Source: Rhinopomastus cyanomelas (lineage: Eukaryota > Chordata > Aves > Bucerotiformes > Rhinopomastidae). Taken from it: DNA of 64,000 nt. The position numbers were made by a program, and so were the translations under genes. The stretch's first letter is position 1; each line of letters opens with the position of its first letter. The notes below the pieces were generated by a model. It ran no database searches and was not told where the DNA came from. It saw only the letters and a list, made by a program, of their open reading frames with translations. The stretch lies in contig VXBP01008680.1 of the NCBI GenBank assembly GCA_013400115.1, positions 310,001 through 374,000 of the forward strand, in the 5' to 3' direction. Positions 32,054 to 43,537 of this stretch are shown in pieces.

Positions 32054-33413
32054 CTTAAAAGCACCAGTATTTTCACAGCTCAAGAAATGCCAAAGTGAGT
32101 AAATGAACTGAAAAGTTTTAAGTTGTAATCAAAGTGTGACTTCACTGTGGCTTTTTTTTCCCCTGGTGAGCTAACATTTTTCTGAAGACTTGAACCTGCC
32201 TTCTCTAACAACTGTGAGCACAAAACAATATGGACCAAAATAGTGCCAATTTTAATGTGCAGACTTTTTTCTTCACAATGGGACTTAATGTAATTGTAAA
32301 ACTTGCACAAAAATTAAAATAGGGACTCTCCAAGGCTTGGGGTTCCTTCTGCTTGATGCTATTTTCCACCAGTGTGATCCCAGAGGACAGCAACACTTAA
32401 AGCCACAGCTTCATGCAACTGAGAAGATCCCTCTCCTGCTTCCCATACCCCCATATTTTGAAAGCCAGGGAAGAACGCAGCATGAGAGGAATCAGACCTA
32501 ACAACTATAAGGGAGTTACTTCTGGTGTACAGTGAGGGAAGTGTTTGGAAAATCAGGCTCATGAAGTGTCTTTATTTCTTATTACTACATGATCCAGAAG
32601 CAGCTGAATTAGTCAAAATTTGGGCTGAAGGACTGGGCTGAAATTAAACACTGAAGGAGACAAGAAACCCTACTTGAAACCCCATATAAATTATAAGGAC
32701 TATGAGGCAATATTGCCTGTTTCTTCACATGACAGCAACACCAAAAATTTGCAGAGGAAAAAAACCCCATGAATGTGCTGTTTGGGTATCCCCTTCCTTC
32801 CCATGGAATGTTTGATTTCTCAGGTGAATAAGAAAGGAAACAATTTTACATCTATATTCTCGGCTACTGTCAATGGATTTCATTGAAATGAGTATTAGTG
32901 ACTTAGAGCACTGCCTTGGCTGGCTTCATGACAGCTCACTTAAGAGACTCAACCTAGCTTCCTCGTTGGTCAATGGACTGTTTTTAGGAACCTTTAACAG
33001 GAACTGCACTGAGTCTGATCTTGCATTAAATCCACGTCTGAGATTATTCAAATCTGCTGCTCAGGCGCTAGGGAAAACTGAGAAGAATTCCAAAACTGCT
33101 CCAAACAGGAGGGGCATTCAAGGCATGAAAGTACTTTGTCAGCTTGTACTGCTGTACAGCATTGTCAGAGGGATGAAAGCACAGTTGTTTTCTAACAGGA
33201 GACACCACAATAAAACTAATGCACATGGACAGTGGTAGAAACTGAGGGTACATGTGAAGTCTGAGGATTCATCTGGTCACCCAGCATCCTGGATTTCATC
33301 TAATTAAACACAGATGTTAACATCCAAAATGCTTATATCACTTAAAGATTTTCTTTAAGTAAATACAGAGAGATAGGCATTTCTAGGAGGTACCTATTCA
33401 TCATGTCCTACAT
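32054..33413. other. Unique sequence
   Basis: No transposon recognised. A 121-codon plus-strand frame (32873-33238) is unrecognised and has no supporting context. Confidence 0.4.
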
Positions 33414-33523
33414 CTTTGAAGGGTGTAGAAATTCAAATAGAGACAAATAAGAAGAACAGTTAAGCTGGACAGTAGATTGACTTCATCAGACAATGTTTGG
33501 CTGGCTAAAATCTCCCTTTCATC
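33414..33523 (+). repeat. Left arm of a 110-bp inverted repeat
   Basis: The segment from CTTTGAAGGGTGTAG to CTCCCTTTCATC recurs as its reverse complement at 35892-36000. Hand alignment gives 103 matches of 110, six substitutions (all transitions) and one 1-bp indel. Similarity drops at both ends of the segment. Neither arm matches CR1 or any repeat I can name. It could be a repeat family with copies elsewhere, long terminal inverted repeats of a DNA element, or an inverted duplication. Confidence 0.95.
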
Positions 33524-34522
33524 TGACCAGATGAATACAGCCTTTAAAAAACCCATTTCTATCTGCTGATGTTGAAGGGATCCCAGGATTCTATGTCAGG
33601 TGTCAAGGCATACAGGAGGAATGCCTGGAGCTAATGACTGAGGGAGCCCACCCCACAGTCTGCAGAACTACTCTTCCACCCCAAATAAAGGATACAGAAG
33701 CATATTGCGCTGCTTTACATCCTTTGAGGTGGAGAACATCTAGCTTTTACCAGTCCTGAGTTTATATTGTACCATGGCTTCGACCTGGACAGATGACGGG
33801 CACGATGGACTTGTTGTAAGGTTGCTGACATTTGCAGAACCCTTGCAGCACACCGCAGTAGTCACGGTTTTGACTTGGTGAGCACAGAGCCAGTCTCATA
33901 GTTTCAAACACAGTTTGAAACTTCCTGCTACCGGGTGGTTTTAAAATGAAAACTATTCAAAAAGAGATGATTTTAGGGTTTCGCTCAAACAGACATGTTT
34001 CTAATGTTTACTTACTTTTGACAATGTGTTTACAACAGGAGAGGATTGAAAGGGGGGATGCAGGATGGCAAAGATATTCCCATGTTTGCATTTGTTTTTC
34101 TTTCAAGGAAAAATTCAGCGCTTTAGGTTTCATCCTCTCCACGTAAAAGAGAAAACAAAATACTGGTGCCAGGGACAGGTGCCTCTAACGTATTCTTGTC
34201 AGATGTGCTGGGAGCAGGAGAGCTCTATTTTTGAAATACTACTGTTAGCTATGTTACGTGCAGGTCTTGTTTGCGGTAAGCAGCAAATTGGTGTTTAGCG
34301 ATGCAGGTGACAGCACTTATTAATTTGGGGGAAAAGGAAAGAAGTCTCCAAATTCTCAGGGAGACACGCGTAGTCTTGTGTGTCAATATGAGGGATTCAT
34401 GCAAGCGTCCTCTCATCATCATGAGGTAGAAAAAGCAGTACTGCAGGAGAGAGGCAGTGGTAAAATAATAGCTTGTGCCCTGATTTGGGAAACATGTTCT
34501 TAAGCCATCTTTGTGTAGGACA
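33524..34522. other. Unique sequence inside the inverted-repeat loop
   Basis: No transposase-like or other coding similarity seen. Confidence 0.4.
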
Positions 34523-34814
34523 GTAGAACCATAGGATCATTAGGAACCGGAAGAGACCTCGAAAGATCTAGTCCAATCCCCCTGACACAGCAGGATCACC
34601 TAGGCCAAGTCACACAGGAACACATCCAGGTGGGTCTTAAACATCTCCAGTGAGTGAGACTCCACAACCCCCCTGGGCAGCCTGTTCCAGTGCTCTGGCA
34701 CCCTCACTGGGAAGAAGTTCCTTCTCATATTGATGTGGAACCTCCGATGTTTCAGCTCACACCCATTGCCCCTCGTCCTATCACTAGATGACATTGAGAA
34801 GAGCCTGGCTCCAG
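34523..34814 (-). mobile_element. CR1 LINE 3' copy, young
   Basis: Minus strand: MSSSDRTRGNGCELKHRRFH, NMRRNFFPVRVPEHWNRLPR and LDVFLCDLA, then the normal stop, 3' UTR and decayed tail (AGAACCATAGGATCATTAGG on the plus strand). The ORF2 piece is open to its stop. It lies inside the loop of the 110-bp inverted repeat, so it inserted there independently. Confidence 0.95.
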
Positions 34815-35891
34815 TACTTAATCTTCTGCTTAAATTTTATTTACTTGAGTGCTTATGTGGTACCTTGGTTAGGGGTAACTTAAGACTAGGACGACCAGTG
34901 CCTCACCTAGTAACAAACTCAAGTCTCCATTCATGTAGCAATAATAATAACATTAATAGTAATGACAATAAATTATGGTTAAGTAGCTACTTCCATTTCA
35001 AAAGATAGTGCATTAAGCTGTGCAAACACTAATGGTTTAAGGCTTCCTGCATTCCCAAGCTGGGAAGGAGGTTTGATCATTCTGCTGTGGCAGCAGAGAA
35101 CCTACAAATGGCTCATGTGACCATCGCATCACTGTGGTATCTAAGATCACGAGAGCAGGGAGGTGGCCGTCCTGCTTTATCTCCAGCAGTTGATTCTTGG
35201 TATGCTCATCAGGCAGCTGGAACAAAGTAAGATCTCCTGTCCACTAAGACAGTCCCTGTGAGAATGCAGGGGTGTCCTGTGCCCCCCAGGCCATTGTACA
35301 ATCACAAGAACACTCTTCCCATTGTCATCATCTAATAACACACAAAAGGGAATTTAATTTCATTTACAGTCTTCATTTGCAGTAAAAGCATTGACATTTC
35401 CATCACGAGTCCAATTCCTTATTTTAAAAGAAACCAGTCTGGAAAGAACAGAAGTATGAGATATGACTGGTTTCTTGCCTGGGTTACACTCCAAAGTTTG
35501 ATGATCACACCCAGATGACTAAAATAATGAAGGTGATAGATTAGTGTATTGATGCGTAATCGGTGTCTCGCCTGCAAACCTCATGAGCTGCATGATTTTC
35601 ACAACAATTACTTGTAATCAAAGCAATGCTGCTCCTCTCCTCAAAGAAACATTTTGTGGATAACACCAATTAATTATATTTTTCAATGACAATAGCTCTT
35701 AAAAGCCTGTGCTGCTATTTATTTCTGACCACACTCAGAATTCTGAAGAGATATGAATTATGTATTGTCTTGCAGCAATATTTTGGGTTTAGGATTGCAA
35801 AAAATACCTCCCTCTCCTGTGATAGCATCTCTCAGAGGAATTAAAAGCTAACCACTTCCACGGGGTGAGGATATGAACTGACTCTCATAAT
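34815..35891. other. Unique sequence inside the inverted-repeat loop
   Basis: Includes an AT-rich ATAATAATAAC stretch near 34942-34980. Nothing else recognised. Confidence 0.4.
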
Positions 35892-36000
35892 GATGAAAGG
35901 GAGACTTTAGCCAGCCAAACATTGTCTGATGGAGTCAATCTACTGTCCAGCCTAACTTTCTTCTTATTTGTCTCTGTTTGAATTTCTATGCCCTTCAAAG
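35892..36000 (-). repeat. Right arm of the 110-bp inverted repeat
   Basis: Reverse-complement partner of 33414-33523, running from GATGAAAGGGAGACTTTAGC to CTATGCCCTTCAAAG. If one plus-strand transcript spanned both arms, four of the six differences would form G-U wobble pairs, two would be A-C mismatches and one base would bulge, so an almost continuous hairpin stem could form. Confidence 0.95.
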
Positions 36001-36769
36001 ATAGATTTTGTGACACTAAAAGGCAATCTCATGCCCTGGAAAGAAGAAATCTACTGTTATGCTAACTAAATGTTGCTGCATTTGCTTTTAGAAGATCAGA
36101 ACGTGCCTTTTTTCAGTCTAAAACATGATGTGGGTTTTTCTTCCACAGAAGTTGCTGTTTAGGTTATGGCTGATCTCAGTATTAGACTATCACCGAGAGA
36201 AAAAGGTTCTTGCAGTAATCCAGCTCTATATATTTGAGCTATTCATTTAAACATGAATTAAAAACTAAGCTTGGCATCTGAATCCTGTCTTAGGATTTGA
36301 AATGAAATTTCTTAGTATGAAATGAAAGGGGATAGGAACCATCCAGGGTTGGTTTTTCTTAAACTGAAATTTACCTCACTAATTCTGAACAAACCAAAAC
36401 ACACCAAAAAAACCCCTCTTCAGTCTGCCTCTAAGTGGAATAAAATACAAAGCCTGAGCTTTATTCTAAGAGATGTTGTGCATATGCAATTCCCATTACG
36501 TCTTCTCTGCCCCTTCTTCCCTTGCCTAGTTATCACCGACGCTTCTAACAAATTTGGGTTGATAACCACATCTATTTGACACCTTTCCTTCTGGCAGCTG
36601 GGGTTCCCTGAAGAGACAGATAGGTCTCACTCTCTTTTCTACTTCAAAACAGTGAGTTCTCACTTCCTAAAAACGGCCAGGCTTCTCCTGATAAATTTCT
36701 TCCCAGGTTCGTATCACTGGCAGCCACATGGAGTGGTATTTTCTCCCCAGAACCTGTCTTCCGTGCGAA
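36001..36769. other. Unique sequence
   Basis: Nothing recognised. Confidence 0.4.
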
Positions 36770-37740
36770 TTACCATCCTCGTCTTGGTAGCGCTCTGCAG
36801 AACACAGCCGTGGTGGCTGCCAAGAGAGGAGCAAGGACCGGACTCCTCCTGCCTTGCCATCTTGTTCCTGCCACCCTGAAATTCTAACTCCAGTGACACA
36901 CGGAAAAGAGAAGCATCCTCTAAAAATGCCCTTGTACCCAACAGACGTACGAGCAGCCGTACCCAGAGGGGAAAATGTTTCATGCATCGTAGGTGTCGCA
37001 CATGCTCAGGGAACAAAAACCAAGACAAATATTCCTTTGAAATCAGTCAAGACTCTCAACAGCGAAACTTGCCCATATAACCACACGCTCACTTTTGAGT
37101 GGCAAAGCCTGCAGCCACGGCCTTGATTGATTGCATTTTTCTGATGTGCCACACCATAGCCTCTGCAGCAGTGCAGCCACCCAAGGAAGGGCATGCTTTG
37201 GTGCTCAGGCTTCTCCGTGACCCACAGAAACGTTCCCCGTGTCTGTTTTGGCAGCTGGGCGTAACTCAATCTGCTGTGGTATCCGTGCTTCGACAATTCT
37301 ACCAGTAAGCAAAACAGCTACTGTTTTCATCTCGCCATGTTTTCCATAGTATCTGGATGTTGAAATAACACTGCCAAAAAATTGACATCTTCTGCTTTGA
37401 CAATGGCTGCTGCTGATCGTACACAGCAATACATGATCTCAGGCACAGCAAGGGGCCCCAGCTCCAGCTCTCTGACGTGTCAATCAATCCTCGGCACCTA
37501 TCAGGCACACACAGGCTCCTGCCAGCCAGCAAGTTCAAGCACCTCTGCTTGAAAATAGCTGCAGTGACAGTGGAAAAGGAGGCATGTTTTCCAGAACGCT
37601 GCAAACTTGTGAAAACAATTCTGCCACTGGAACTGCGAATAGCCTTCGCGATCGCTACCTCTCTCAGGCAGGCAGCTCACTCCTGGGTGCTATAAATACA
37701 CAGCAACAAACCCTACCGAGACTCCACGATACAGTAATGC
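36770..37740. promoter_or_regulatory. Candidate conserved non-coding region
   Basis: About 30 CpG in 970 bp, including GACGTACGAGC near 36944 and CCTTCGCGATCGCTAC near 37643. PBX/HOX-like TTGATTGATTGCA lies near 37124 and GTCAATCAATCC near 37479. It is CR1-free and has no coding similarity. The call is from composition and motifs only. Confidence 0.27.
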
Positions 37741-38778
37741 TACAGTAAATTCTGGTGGAATGGGTTTTGAGGTGCACCAGCCTGCGAAAGAGGAAGAGAA
37801 ATGGGAGACACTCACGTGTTTGAGGGAATGAAGAGGAAATACTTCTGCAACCTCATTTCCCTACCACTGAACACAGCTCTCCTGTACTTTGTCTGTAGCC
37901 TATGGTGCCCTGGCAGCCCATTCATGCATAGAAAGACTTGGCAGAACACATGGTTACCCTTACACTGAATTCTTTCCCCATGTGTGTTTAATATATCTCT
38001 GTGATCTGATTCAAGTAGAGCAGATTTGAATATCTCATTATACGGAGACCAATATGTCTTCATACACACAGTAATTATATTGTTCATTCTGATGTTAGAA
38101 CACTGGATCTCTTGCTGAAAGTCAGAGGACTCACATGCATTTATAAGTCACTTAGACATAAGTGACTATGCTGACATTCAAATTCTAAACAAATTGTTAA
38201 TGAGCTTCCTCACCTTTTTTTTTTTTTATTGCCAAAAAGCAGATTTCTCAGCCTCTGAGAGAAACAGAATGGAAGAGCTTAAATGAGAAGACGCACACAC
38301 ATGACTGCAGTCTAAGGAATAGAAGCCCATTTCTCAGCCAGTGTGAACTGCCAGAGCTGTGTTGGCTCCTTGGGGAGAGGAGAAAAGGCAGGAAAAAGGA
38401 GGGGATGGAAATAGTTTAACCACACTTCAGATGTCTACCTTTGTACTTCTGTAACAAAGATTTACCTAAGACTTCGCTAGTGTTTTCCCTCAATGGAAAC
38501 ACAGGCTACAGTCGGTTGTTTCTTTCCTTTCTGTGCTCCACTGCTTTTTCATTTAGTAGCCTTTTTGTTTTGATAATAGAAATAGTACTTGCGATGGTAT
38601 TTAATGCCTACTCTTCAGGGTTTCTAAACAATGTCTGTGAAGTGCTTCAGGGCTGCAGGGTACAGGCAGAGGCAGACATAGGATAGGCTGACAAGGCAAC
38701 ACCTTATGTGACCAGAAGTCAGTTTTGCAGTTTAAAGGACATGCCTGTGACTACCACAGTGGCTAGCATAGGAGCACT
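37741..38778. other. Unique sequence with an old repeat trace
   Basis: It contains the short perfect inverted repeat at 38146-38167 and a 13-base T run at 38215-38227. No gene recognised. Confidence 0.4.
38146..38167. repeat. Short inverted repeat, likely core of an old palindromic element
   Basis: AGTCACTTA-GACA-TAAGTGACT has perfect 9-bp arms with a 4-bp spacer. The 'agtcacttaggc' phrase is known from old amniote palindromic repeats, so this is probably their decayed centre. A regulatory hairpin is less likely. Confidence 0.5.
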
Positions 38779-39405
38779 TAGAATCATAGAATCATACAAT
38801 CATTAGGGATTGGAAGGAACCTCGAAAGATCATCTAGTCCAATCCCCCTGCCACAGCAGGATCACCTAAACCAAGTCATAGTTCGTCATAACCACCTAAC
38901 CAGTCAGGGTTAGAAGGAACCACAGGATCATCCAGCTCCTACAGCCCTGCCATGGGCAGGGACATCCCACCCTAAATCAGTTGGCCAGAGCCTCATCCAG
39001 GCCAGCCTTAAACACCTCCAAGGACAGGGCCTCCACCACCTCCCTGGGCAACCCATTCCAGACTCTCACCACTCTTACAGTGAGGAACTTCCTCCTCACA
39101 TCCAGTCTAAATCCACCCATCTTCGGCTTTACACCATTCCCCCTAGTCCTGTCGCTACCTGACTTCCTACAAAGCCCCTCCACAGCCTTTTTGTAGGTCC
39201 CCTTCAGATACTGGAAGACCACAATAAGGTCACCTGGGAGCCTCCTCTTCTCCAGAATGAACAGCCCCAACTCTCTCAGTCTGGCCTCATAGGAGAGGTG
39301 CTCCAGCCCTCTGATCATCCTCGTGGCCCTCCTCTGCACTTGCTCCAGCACGTCCACATCCTTCTTGTAATAAGGGCTCCAGAGCTGGACACTACTCCAG
39401 GTGGG
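38779..39405 (-). mobile_element. Composite CR1 with two tandem 3' tails, long copy
   Basis: Minus strand: an ORF2 C-terminal part of about 490 bp (38915-39405) ends in the first 3' UTR. After a slightly longer junction (about 38876-38905, some 20 extra bases) follow the second 3' UTR and tail (TTAGAATCATAGAATCATAC on the plus strand). The first type differs from the young group in protein (YLKGTYKKAVEGL instead of YVKGGCQEDGARL). Confidence 0.92.
38977..39357 (-). pseudogene. CR1 ORF2 C-terminal fragment
   Basis: An open frame of 126 codons: LEQVQRRATRMIRGLEHLSY, LRELGLFILEKRRLPGDLIV, RKFLTVRVVRVWNGLPREVV and LEVFKAGLDEALAN. No internal stop. It is the C-terminal domain only and cannot encode an active reverse transcriptase. 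Confidence 0.88.
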
Positions 39406-42245
39406 GAGACATGTCCCTTGGATGCAACCTGTGATGTCCCCACAGGTAATGCCTCAGGCAGGTTGCAGGCTTTCAGAGCACTCAACACCCAGACTCCACT
39501 CCATCACTACCTATGGGTATTGCGCACTGTTTTATAATTACCCTTTCAAGACCTACAGCCTTTGGGTGCTAATTGCTTGGCAGCCATCTTTTTATCCCTT
39601 TCCAAACCTTGATTCTTGAGGTCAGGTGTTGAAATGCCACTTGGGTGTCTGGGACCTGTGTTAGCAGCTGGCTTTCACTCCAGTTCCCAAGTCATTTAGT
39701 GTGGGGTCGGTATTCACTCAGAGTTCACTCTGACATTCATACCTTCATTATTATCCTGTGTTAATTAAATCTCATATTGTTCTTAATTGTGTGTGTGGCC
39801 CCTGAGACAATGTGAAGGATTCATTATTAAAAAGATAGGGTTTTATTTAGTGCAGAATTCAGTGCTAAGGGAGACCTCACTTCACCTACCCAGGGAAAAA
39901 TCAGCAGTAGAAGGGAAATGACTACTGGCATATTGCTCAAGAGCAAAACCAGCAGGCAAGGCTAAAAGAGGTACAAGGAGGGTGAGTACAAGAAAACTCA
40001 AGCACATGTATTGAAATATAACCTCAGAGTAAATGGTATAAAAACCTTCACTTTCACTGATGTTGTGTATTACAAAAAATGTCTTGTGTAGAATACTAAA
40101 TTTTCTGCACAAAATAATTCATTTGTGGGAAGGAAAGACGAGCAATGGGGTTACTGACTGAACCTGTGTGGCTTGGAGCTTCTCTGTGTGATCTGCAGTG
40201 ATAACATATCCCCTCTCCCTGCTCATGGGTTGCAGAGGCCATCTGTGGGCTTAACTCTGGGCTTGTTGATCTGCTCTTCCACTGTCCTGAACTTCTTCTC
40301 ACCTTCTGTGGAAAAAAAAGATACCACTATGCAGCAAAGTACGTAACTCCTTCAACGGGTGGCAAACGTTTGGTAACAGGATTCCTTGTCAATCTATGCA
40401 GCTCACATCACATATTCAGAGTGAGCTGCTGTCCCTGGTGAAAACTGCAAGGGTGTGTGCCTTCTCAGCAGTAATACAACATGATGCTCCCATGACGTTG
40501 TCCTTTACAGGCTACCTCCTGTCTCTCTCCTTGTTTGTGGGAAAATAAATCAACATAGTGTGTATGTGCTTGTTCTCAGAAACTTCCAGATGTTTTTGCT
40601 GATTTCCACGGCTTTAGTCAAACCACAGAAGAGGTTCTTCCATTGCTTCCCATATGAAAAAGGAGTCCTGGTTGAATACAGCCCATACTAGCTGTCAAAG
40701 GGATGGGTTCCCAGCAGGTTTTTGGCATTTGATACACCAACATATGTGAACAGGTTGATATGATTAAGGTTAACGAAGGAGAGACAATTCCAGACTTTTT
40801 TAATTATTGTACAGCATTAAATATTTGCTGGTGCTTTTTATTCTGAAGCAGTTGGGAAGCCATTTAATGTTCATAATGGCAGCCTGATGGTTAATAGATA
40901 AGGGACATTCAATCCTTCTTCTACCATTACTCTGACCATAAACCACACTTGCGAGCAGAAAAGAATGCGACACGAAGTAGAATTTTATTTCTGGATGCCT
41001 AAGTTTTAAAAGCTTCAGTACCGACAAGAGAAAAACTACACGGGCTTCATTTTCATAGTGTTCAGTAAAAAGTTATTGGGAAGTGATTCAGGGACCTCTA
41101 CAGCTGTAAAAGCAAGAGGACCAAGGGGACAGAAATCAGCGTAGCCAGCATGCTACAGTTTGCTGGTTGGCTTGGGTCTCCTTCCAGCCCCGCAGAATTC
41201 CCAGTTCTCTTTGTGCTGTACTCAGGAAGGGCACAAAGCTGTTTTCTTTCCAGACGATTTTACCGATGGGCCTGACTGCTTAATTGGTTTGGCAAAGGAT
41301 ACCAGAGCTCCACCATTTGTCTGCGCTTCCTGTTTGCTTCTGGTCTGTAATTCAGGCTGCAGAAGCGCTCTTGAAAGTTTAGTGTGGTATGGTGTGGCAG
41401 ATTGTGTAGCAGATTGTGTGCCTTCGTATTTGGTGACAAATTTGGTGTTATTTAGACGGCCTTAGTTAGCTCTTGACCCTCCAGCCCCTTGACTACTCAT
41501 TTCCAGCTCCTTCTCACCACAATGCTTAGCCAGGTGTTTATGCAGCCATGGAGTTCAGCAGTTCAGGGAAATGATGTAGTGGGAAAAGCAGATCTGGCTT
41601 CCCTCACCTTGTTCACTCTTTGCTCCTGCAGGTAGCTGTGCCAGCACTGCCCAGGACGCCAGCCCTCCTGCTGAAGGGCCACTTGAGGAAGTGCCCAGTC
41701 ACCTCCCTGTGGAAGCACAAGTCTCAGCAGAGTCATCACAGCATCTGCCTGGAGTTCGCACTTCTTTTTCAGCTTTTGCCCGCTGGAAGCAGAGTTTTCG
41801 TGTCCGTGTGACCCACTTAGCTCAGTTGTATTCCACTTCTACTTTTTCAATACAATGTTCTTGGAGATGAGTGCACCTTAAAGATGGAAAAGGAGGATGT
41901 GCCCATTAAAATTTTTCCAACAAAAACCTATGAAACAATATAGGGTGCATGTGGCTCCTTATGCAAGCCTGCATGTGTTAATTAATCCTTTAGCATTGCT
42001 TAGTCTTCCTACAAAGTCAGGATCATGAGGTGCTGCAGTGTAAGACATGCGCTTTACCAAGGTTGCACAACTTGATTTAAAAGTGATTTCTTAAAGATTT
42101 GTGTTACTACTGCAGTTGTTACAATAGACAAATTCGGAGATCTTTTAAAACAGAAACATCAGGGTATGACCAAGGAGTAGCAGGGCTTAAGCTAGCAGCG
42201 TGTTCACAGCCCAGAAGGCCAACTGTATGATGCACTGTGTTAAAA
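39406..42245. other. Unique sequence
   Basis: No transposon or gene recognised over about 2.8 kb. A short direct duplication, CAGATTGTGTAGCAGATTGT, lies near 41398-41417. Confidence 0.4.
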
Positions 42246-42576
42246 CAAGTGTGGCCAGCAGGTTGAGGGAAAGGATACTGTCATTTTACAGGTGAGACTG
42301 CATCTGGAGTACTGTGTCCAGCTCTGGAGCCCTCACCACAGGAAAGACATGAACCTGTTGCAGTGGGTCCAGAGGAGGAGTACAAAAATGATCAGAGGGC
42401 TGGAGCAACTCTGCCATGAGAATAGGCTGACAGAGTTGGGGTTTTTCAGCCTGGAGAAGGCTCTGGGGAGACCTTATAACAGTCTTTCAATACCTAAAAG
42501 CAGCCTATAAGAAAGATGGAAACAGACTGGCAAGGCCTGTTGCAACAGGACAAGGAGTAATGGTTTTACGCTAAAA
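42246..42576 (+). mobile_element. Older CR1, left part (interrupted)
   Basis: Plus strand: GTGGCCAGCAGGTTGAGGGA, LHLEYCVQLWSPHHRKDMNL, RSTKMIRGLEQLCHENRLTE and a frameshifted remainder through GGACAAGGAGTAATGGTTTT ACGCTAAAA. The match stops at 42576 and resumes at 43222 with CTAAAAGAGGGGAGATTTC. The two parts are therefore one older CR1 split by inserted DNA. The 6-bp CTAAAA occurs on both sides and may be a target-site duplication. Confidence 0.88.
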
Positions 42577-42998
42577 ATCACAGAATCACAGAATGTTAGG
42601 GATTGGAAGGGACCTCAAAAGATCATCTAGTCCAATCCCCCTGGCACAGCAGGACCACCTAGATCCAGTCATACAGGAACATGTCCAGGTGGGTTTTAAA
42701 CATCTCCAGTGAAGGAGACTCCACAACCCCCCTGGGCAGCCCGTTCCAGTGCTCCGTCACCCTCAGTGGGAAGATGCTGATGTGGAACCTCCTGTGCCCT
42801 AGCTCACACCCACTGCCCCTTGTCCTATCATTAGATGACAGTGAGAAGAGCCTGGTTCCATCCTCCAGACACCCACCCTTCACATATTTATAAACATTAG
42901 TGAGGTCGCCCCTCACTCTCCTCTTCTCCAAGCTAAAGGGACCCAGCTTCTTCAGCCTCTCCTCATAAGGGAGGTGTTCTACTCCCTTCATCATGAAG
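42576..42998 (-). mobile_element. Young CR1 nested in an older CR1
   Basis: Minus strand: MMKGVEHLPYEERLKKLGPF, DLTNVYKYVKGGCLEDGTRL, LDMFLYDWI then stop, 3' UTR and tail (AATCACAGAATCACAGAATG on the plus strand). A 12-bp in-frame deletion is visible (HISIFPLRV where sisters have HINIRRNFFTVRV). It sits exactly at the break of the older plus-strand CR1. Confidence 0.93.
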
Positions 42999-43221
42999 GT
43001 CTGTATCTCTCTGGTCAGCTGTAAAAATAAAGATTCTGCATTCCCCTATTAAAATTTAAACTGAAAGCTCTAAAGTGTGCTCTAATTGCCTCATAAAGGA
43101 TTTGCGTAAGTTTGCAGTAAAAATGGAAATACTAAACACATGCAATCTCTGAAATACTGGAATTTGCACCTTTCTAAATATTTCATCCTTGTAATTTATT
43201 GAGAAAAAGTTACTGGAAGAC
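42999..43221. other. ~220 bp of non-CR1 DNA between nested CR1 and right part of the host CR1
   Basis: This AT-rich stretch belongs to neither CR1, yet it lies between the 5' end of the nested CR1 and the point where the older CR1 resumes. It could be unrelated DNA carried or copied in with the nested element, or a second insertion. Confidence 0.6.
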
Positions 43222-43467
43222 CTAAAAGAGGGGAGATTTCAAAGAAGTGTCAGAAAGAAGTTTTTAACAATGACGGTGATGAAACAATGGAACAGGTTGC
43301 TCAGAGAAGTGGGAGGTGACCTACCCCTGAAAGCACTCAAAGTTAGGTTCAATGGGGCTTCGAGGAACCTAATATCGTTGAGGATGTCCTGGTTCACTGT
43401 AGGAGGATTGTACTAGGTGACCTTACAACCAAAGGTCCCTTCCAACCCAAGCTATTGTATGATTCTC
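43222..43467 (+). mobile_element. Older CR1, right part with 3' end
   Basis: It continues from 42576: CTAAAAGAGGGGAGATTTC, a diverged RKKFLTMTVMKQWNRLLREV-type segment, GATGTCCTGGTTCACTGTAG, AGGTCCCTTCCAACCCAAGC and a short tail TATTGTATGATTC. The UTR type is the same as at 19905-19987. Divergence is higher than in the young copies. Confidence 0.88.
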
Positions 43468-43501
43468 TCTTAGCTTAAAAATACTATTTTTGTCAAGTAG
43501 C

Positions 43502-43514
43502 AAAAAAAAAAAAA
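43502..43514. repeat. A13 run
   Basis: Thirteen consecutive A bases just upstream of the disrupted CR1 at 43538. Confidence 0.85.
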
Positions 43515-43537
43515 GACAAAGCAATTTAGGATCCGAT

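Noticed and set aside
32873..33238. 121-codon plus-strand frame
   Set aside because: No recognised family and no supporting context.
41620..41811. Possible exon behind a CAG-like acceptor (TTGCTCCTGCAG)
   Set aside because: The 63-codon frame matches no protein I know, and a matching donor site is not evident.
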